Source: Virgibacillus_P tibetensis (lineage in GTDB: Bacteria > Bacillota > Bacilli > Bacillales > Amphibacillaceae). From it: 64,000 bases of DNA. The stretch covers positions 92,819 to 156,818 of the forward strand of contig NZ_JARZFX010000007.1 in assembly GCF_036026595.1 (NCBI RefSeq), written 5' to 3'. Under the pieces are notes generated by a model. That model was not told where the DNA came from. It did not search any database and worked only from the letters and a program-made list of their open reading frames with translations. A program made the translations under genes and the position numbers. This document shows positions 61,539 to 64,000 of the stretch, piece after piece; position 1 is the first letter of the stretch, and every line of letters begins with the position of its first letter.

Positions 61539-62006
61539 ATGGAAATTTTAAATGAAAAAGAATTATATAGATTAGTAAACGAACTATCCATAACTTTTTT
61601 TTCTAAACCCTTTAAACATCAAGTTACCTTTAATAGTCGTCTTCGAACTACAGGGGGAAGGTATATTCCTGGGAAGAAGGTAATCGAGTTAAATCCAAAA
61701 TATGTAGAAGAAATGAATGAAGATGAGTTTATTGGTATTATTAAACATGAATTATGTCATTATCACCTACATATAGAAGGTAAGGGTTATAAGCATGGAG
61801 ATCAAGAATTTAAAAGATTATTAATCAAAACAGGTTCACCAAGACATTGTAACCCATTACCTTCCCAGCAAAGCGAATTTAAATACATCTATAAGTGTAG
61901 AGATTGTGCCCATGTATATAAAAGAAGACGCAGAGTAAATATTAAAAAGTATAGGTGTGGGCGATGCAGAGGCCTGTTAATATCAAAAGGATCCTCAAAA
62001 ACATAA
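61539..62006 (+). CDS. sprT: SprT-like zinc metalloprotease-fold protein (YdcK)
   Basis: A 155-residue SprT/YdcK protein. The metal motif is HELCH (His70, Glu71, His74) with a third ligand in EGKGYKHGDQEF; the C-terminus is a zinc ribbon (YKCRDCAHVYKRRR...YRCGRCRGLL). Length and site match YdcK of B. subtilis, just before the trnS tRNA genes. Function in bacteria is not settled; eukaryotic SprT proteins act in DNA-protein crosslink repair. Confidence 0.92.
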   Translation: MEILNEKELYRLVNELSITFFSKPFKHQVTFNSRLRTTGGRYIPGKKVIELNPKYVEEMNEDEFIGIIKHELCHYHLHIEGKGYKHGDQEFKRLLIKTGSPRHCNPLPSQQSEFKYIYKCRDCAHVYKRRRRVNIKKYRCGRCRGLLISKGSSKT

Positions 62007-62033
62007 GATAATGAAGCGAAAAAATGTAAACTA

Positions 62034-62062
62034 TTGACGAAATAGAACATCCATGTTAAATT
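62034..62062 (+). promoter_or_regulatory. tRNA cluster promoter P1
   Basis: TTGACG (62034-62039), 17-base spacer, TAAATT (62057-62062). Tandem promoters are usual for stable RNA operons of Bacilli. Confidence 0.6.
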
Positions 62063-62128
62063 AAGTAAGCTGTTAAATTAGGTTATCGTATCAAGTAATT
62101 GAGTCGTTACTTTTAATTTAAAAAAATA

Positions 62129-62157
62129 TTGACAACTACTTAAAAATAGTGTATATT
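62129..62157 (+). promoter_or_regulatory. tRNA cluster promoter P2
   Basis: TTGACA (62129-62134), 17-base spacer, TATATT (62152-62157): near-consensus, about 190 bases before the first intact tRNA. Confidence 0.75.
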
Positions 62158-62183
62158 ATTTCTCGTTGTCATATTCTATTACG

Positions 62184-62361
62184 CTGCAATAAAATCACAT
62201 TTAGATTATTCCACAGTAGCTTGACCGAACACATCTTTGAAACGCATCGATGCAGGTCATGAGGAGTGGTACATCACCGAGTAGATCTTGCAACACGACG
62301 AACACAACCAAATTGGATTGTACTGCAATGAAATTCACATTTAGATTATTCCACAGTAGCT
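62184..62361. repeat. Direct repeat duplicating the 5' end of tRNA-Asn and its upstream flank
   Basis: 38 bases at 62184-62221 recur at 62323-62361 with about two differences: CTGCAATaaaATcACATTTAG, then ATTATTCCACAGTAGCT. The copy includes the first 12 bases of tRNA-Asn. About 100 unrelated bases lie between the two copies. Confidence 0.85.
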
Positions 62362-62424
62362 CAGTGGTAGAGCAATCGGCTGTTAACCGATCGGTCGTAG
62401 GTTCGAGTCCTACCTGTGGAGCCA
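62350..62424 (+). tRNA. tRNA-Asn (GTT)
   Basis: Complete cloverleaf: acceptor TCCACAG / CTGTGGA, anticodon GTT in CTGTTAACC, T loop GTTCGAGTCC, encoded CCA. First gene of the cluster, in the order of B. subtilis trnS. Confidence 0.95.
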
Positions 62425-62427
62425 TAT

Positions 62428-62518
62428 GGAGAAGTACTCAAGTGGCTGAAGAGGCGCCCCTGCTAAGGGTGTAGGTCGTGTAAGCGGCGCGAGGGTTCAA
62501 ATCCCTCCTTCTCCGCCA
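62428..62518 (+). tRNA. tRNA-Ser (GCT)
   Basis: 91-nt class II tRNA with long variable arm; acceptor GGAGAAG / CTTCTCC, anticodon GCT, encoded CCA; 3 bases behind tRNA-Asn. Confidence 0.95.
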
Positions 62519-62527
62519 TTTTAAAAT

Positions 62528-62599
62528 GGCCCGTTGGTCAAGTGGTTAAGACACCGCCCTTTCACGGCGGTATCACGGGTTCGAATCCCGTACGGGTCA
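62528..62599 (+). tRNA. tRNA-Glu (TTC)
   Basis: Acceptor GGCCCGT / ACGGGTC (one G-T pair), anticodon TTC in CCTTTCACGG; CCA not encoded. Confidence 0.95.
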
Positions 62600-62624
62600 T
62601 CTTTCTTTTTAAAAAAATAGGTAA

Positions 62625-62701
62625 GGTCCGGTAGTTCAGTTGGTTAGAATGCCTGCCTGTCACGCAGGAGGTCGCGGGTTCGAGTCCCGTCCGGACCGCC
62701 A
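62625..62701 (+). tRNA. tRNA-Asp (GTC)
   Basis: Acceptor GGTCCGG / CCGGACC, anticodon GTC in CCTGTCACG, encoded CCA. This gene is extra to the B. subtilis trnS order as I recall it. Confidence 0.95.
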
Positions 62702-62706
62702 TATGT

Positions 62707-62781
62707 TGGGCTGTAGCCAAGCGGTAAGGCATCGGGTTTTGATCCCGTGTATCCCAGGTTCGAATCCTGGCAGCCCAGCCA
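62707..62781 (+). tRNA. tRNA-Gln (TTG)
   Basis: Acceptor TGGGCTG / CAGCCCA, anticodon TTG in GTTTTGATC, encoded CCA. Confidence 0.95.
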
Positions 62782-62827
62782 TTTTTATTTATGAAGAAGA
62801 ATTAACTAAGTCTTTGCAAAGATGAAT

Positions 62828-62854
62828 ATACTATTATAATAATAGTATTTTTTT
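62828..62854 (+). terminator. Terminator inside the tRNA cluster
   Basis: ATACTATTAT-A-ATAATAGTAT perfect stem followed by seven Ts, after tRNA-Gln. It probably splits the cluster into two transcripts or lowers expression of the second half. Confidence 0.75.
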
Positions 62855-62968
62855 ATTCAATTTATTCATGATAAACTATCAGTTATTCGGTTATACGAAA
62901 AATGCAGTTTCACTTAGTTAACTTGCATCGTGCTGAGTAATACTGTAGGGACTTACTTAAACTATCAT

Positions 62969-63041
62969 GAGCCATTAGCTCAGCTGGCAGAGCATCTGAC
63001 TTTTAATCAGAGGGTCGATGGTTCGAATCCATCATGGCTCA
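62969..63041 (+). tRNA. tRNA-Lys (TTT)
   Basis: Acceptor GAGCCAT / ATGGCTC, anticodon TTT in CTTTTAATC, CCA not encoded. Confidence 0.95.
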
Positions 63042-63063
63042 TCACCATACTCATAGTAAATTA

Positions 63064-63145
63064 GCGGGTGTGGCGGAATTGGCAGACGCGCTAGACTTAG
63101 GATCTAGTGTCTTCGGACGTGGGGGTTCAAGTCCCTTCACCCGCA
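63064..63145 (+). tRNA. tRNA-Leu (TAG)
   Basis: Class II tRNA, acceptor GCGGGTG / CACCCGC, anticodon TAG in ACTTAGGAT, CCA not encoded. Confidence 0.95.
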
Positions 63146-63212
63146 TTAATGAAAGCAATGATATTTCATGGCTTTTCTTTTTCTAGTTTATGACCTGCCT
63201 ATGTTAAACAAT

Positions 63213-63295
<83 letters not shown>

Positions 63296-63354
63296 CTAAA
63301 AAAATCTTGCGATTATTCCCTGGATATGTTACTTTAGAATATGTCGCTTTTGTT

Positions 63355-63431
63355 GCGCCCGTAGCTCAATTGGATAGAGCGTTTGACTACGGATCAAGAG
63401 GTTAGGGGTTCGACTCCTCTCGGGCGCGCCA
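63355..63431 (+). tRNA. tRNA-Arg (ACG)
   Basis: Acceptor GCGCCCG / CGGGCGC, anticodon ACG in ACTACGGAT (A34 to be read as inosine), encoded CCA. Confidence 0.95.
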
Positions 63432-63437
63432 TTATTA

Positions 63438-63514
63438 CGGGAAGTAGCTCAGCTTGGTAGAGCACGTGGTTTGGGACCACGGGGTCGCAGGTTCAAATCC
63501 TGTCTTCCCGACCA
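63438..63514 (+). tRNA. tRNA-Pro (TGG)
   Basis: Acceptor CGGGAAG / CTTCCCG, anticodon TGG in TTTGGGACC, encoded CCA. Confidence 0.95.
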
Positions 63515-63739
63515 TCATAATACATTGTTTCTACTATAATAGTAGTATTACAAATATTGCGCAGGATACAAAACAGTTTTTGATAATACGTTTTTAAAAT
63601 TTGTAAGTGTAGTATAGTAATGAACGATACTTCTGCCGAATTATCTGTGAGGTTCCCTAAAGCACAATACACATTGAATATGTTAGTGGATGTAGGGGCA
63701 GTTCGGGAATTAAATTAAATAAGTGCATTTCAATAATAT

Positions 63740-63813
63740 GCGGGTGTAGTTTAGTGGTAAAACCTCAGCCTTCCAAGCTGATGATGAGGGTTCGATTCCC
63801 TTCACCCGCTCCA
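63740..63813 (+). tRNA. tRNA-Gly (TCC)
   Basis: Acceptor GCGGGTG / CACCCGC, anticodon TCC in CCTTCCAAG, encoded CCA. It follows a gap of 225 bases after tRNA-Pro, in which I see no gene. Confidence 0.95.
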
Positions 63814-63829
63814 AATTACCTTTTATCGT

Positions 63830-63903
<74 letters not shown>

Positions 63904-63933
63904 TTTGCTTTTATGGAAGCAAAAAAGTAAGTG

Positions 63934-63962
63934 TTGACATTGATATTCAAACGTGTTATATT
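63934..63962 (+). promoter_or_regulatory. Strong sigma-A promoter at the window edge
   Basis: TTGACA (63934-63939), 17-base spacer, TATATT (63957-63962), the same build as P2 of the tRNA cluster. It reads out of the window and probably drives another stable RNA operon (inference). Confidence 0.75.
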
Positions 63963-64000
63963 TATTGAGTCGCCAAATTAAACGGTGATTTAGAATTTGC

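Noticed and set aside
62201..62825. Several ORFs in the tRNA region (both strands)
   Set aside because: They read through tRNA genes; typical false ORFs such as MAPQVGLEPTTDRLTADCSTTELLW.

Overview
The window is a piece of chromosome from a low-GC, endospore-forming Firmicute of the family Bacillaceae. The evidence is spore-coat genes (CotX-like at the left edge, YppG-like at 39.6 kb), AAGGAGG-type ribosome binding sites with frequent TTG/GTG starts, a complete rsbRA-S-T-U-V-W-sigB-rsbX stress operon, and a long stretch (43.4-63.9 kb) in the same gene order as Bacillus subtilis cshA-ydbS-ydbT-ydcA-acpS-ydcC-alr-mazEF-rsb/sigB-tex-ydcK-trnS. The genus cannot be fixed from sequence reading alone; the protein variants look like the Oceanobacillus/Virgibacillus side of the family (inference, low confidence).

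Left part (1-13 kb): spore coat genes, a cold-shock protein, a methyltransferase with a small partner, a YkwC-type dehydrogenase, an ElaA-type acetyltransferase, a YteA/DksA-type zinc-finger protein, a zinc-ribbon membrane protein, then an HtrA protease divergent from a CssRS-like two-component system (secretion stress) with a repeat-rich island between them, followed by typA and a lipoprotein sugar dehydrogenase.

Middle part (13-43 kb), a mosaic of accessory functions: a trehalose operon (treP-treA-treR) whose promoter carries a 22-bp perfect TreR palindrome; an arsRBC arsenic operon; an ABC exporter; a thiolase; a CapA-like lipoprotein; a DUF368/PopT lipid-carrier transporter; a thioredoxin; a cluster of decayed or odd genes (26.7-27.8 kb); a cadCA cadmium operon; a phnDCEE transporter with a 5'-nucleotidase; a lipid kinase; a frameshifted MarR remnant; a monothiol glutaredoxin-like protein; an esterase; DegV; and an EamA transporter.

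Right part (43-64 kb): the conserved core block. The mazEF toxin-antitoxin pair sits directly upstream of the sigma-B stressosome/partner-switch operon, which has an internal sigma-B promoter overlapping the rsbU stop codon. Then come tex, catalase with a PerR box, sprT, and a 12-gene tRNA cluster (Asn, Ser, Glu, Asp, Gln, Lys, Leu, Leu, Arg, Pro, Gly, Ile) with tandem promoters, ending in a strong promoter cut by the window edge.

No CRISPR array, insertion sequence, prophage or complete mobile element was seen. I found no clear new multi-gene system. The most unusual items are the decayed-gene cluster, the two GC-rich structured intergenic islands (7.6-7.9 kb and 49.6-50.2 kb), the partial duplication in front of tRNA-Asn, the EIIA-EIIB-EIIC trehalose permease, a possible leader-peptide hairpin in front of cshA, and the phosphonate-type transporter that has a nucleotidase but no visible C-P bond-cleaving enzyme.
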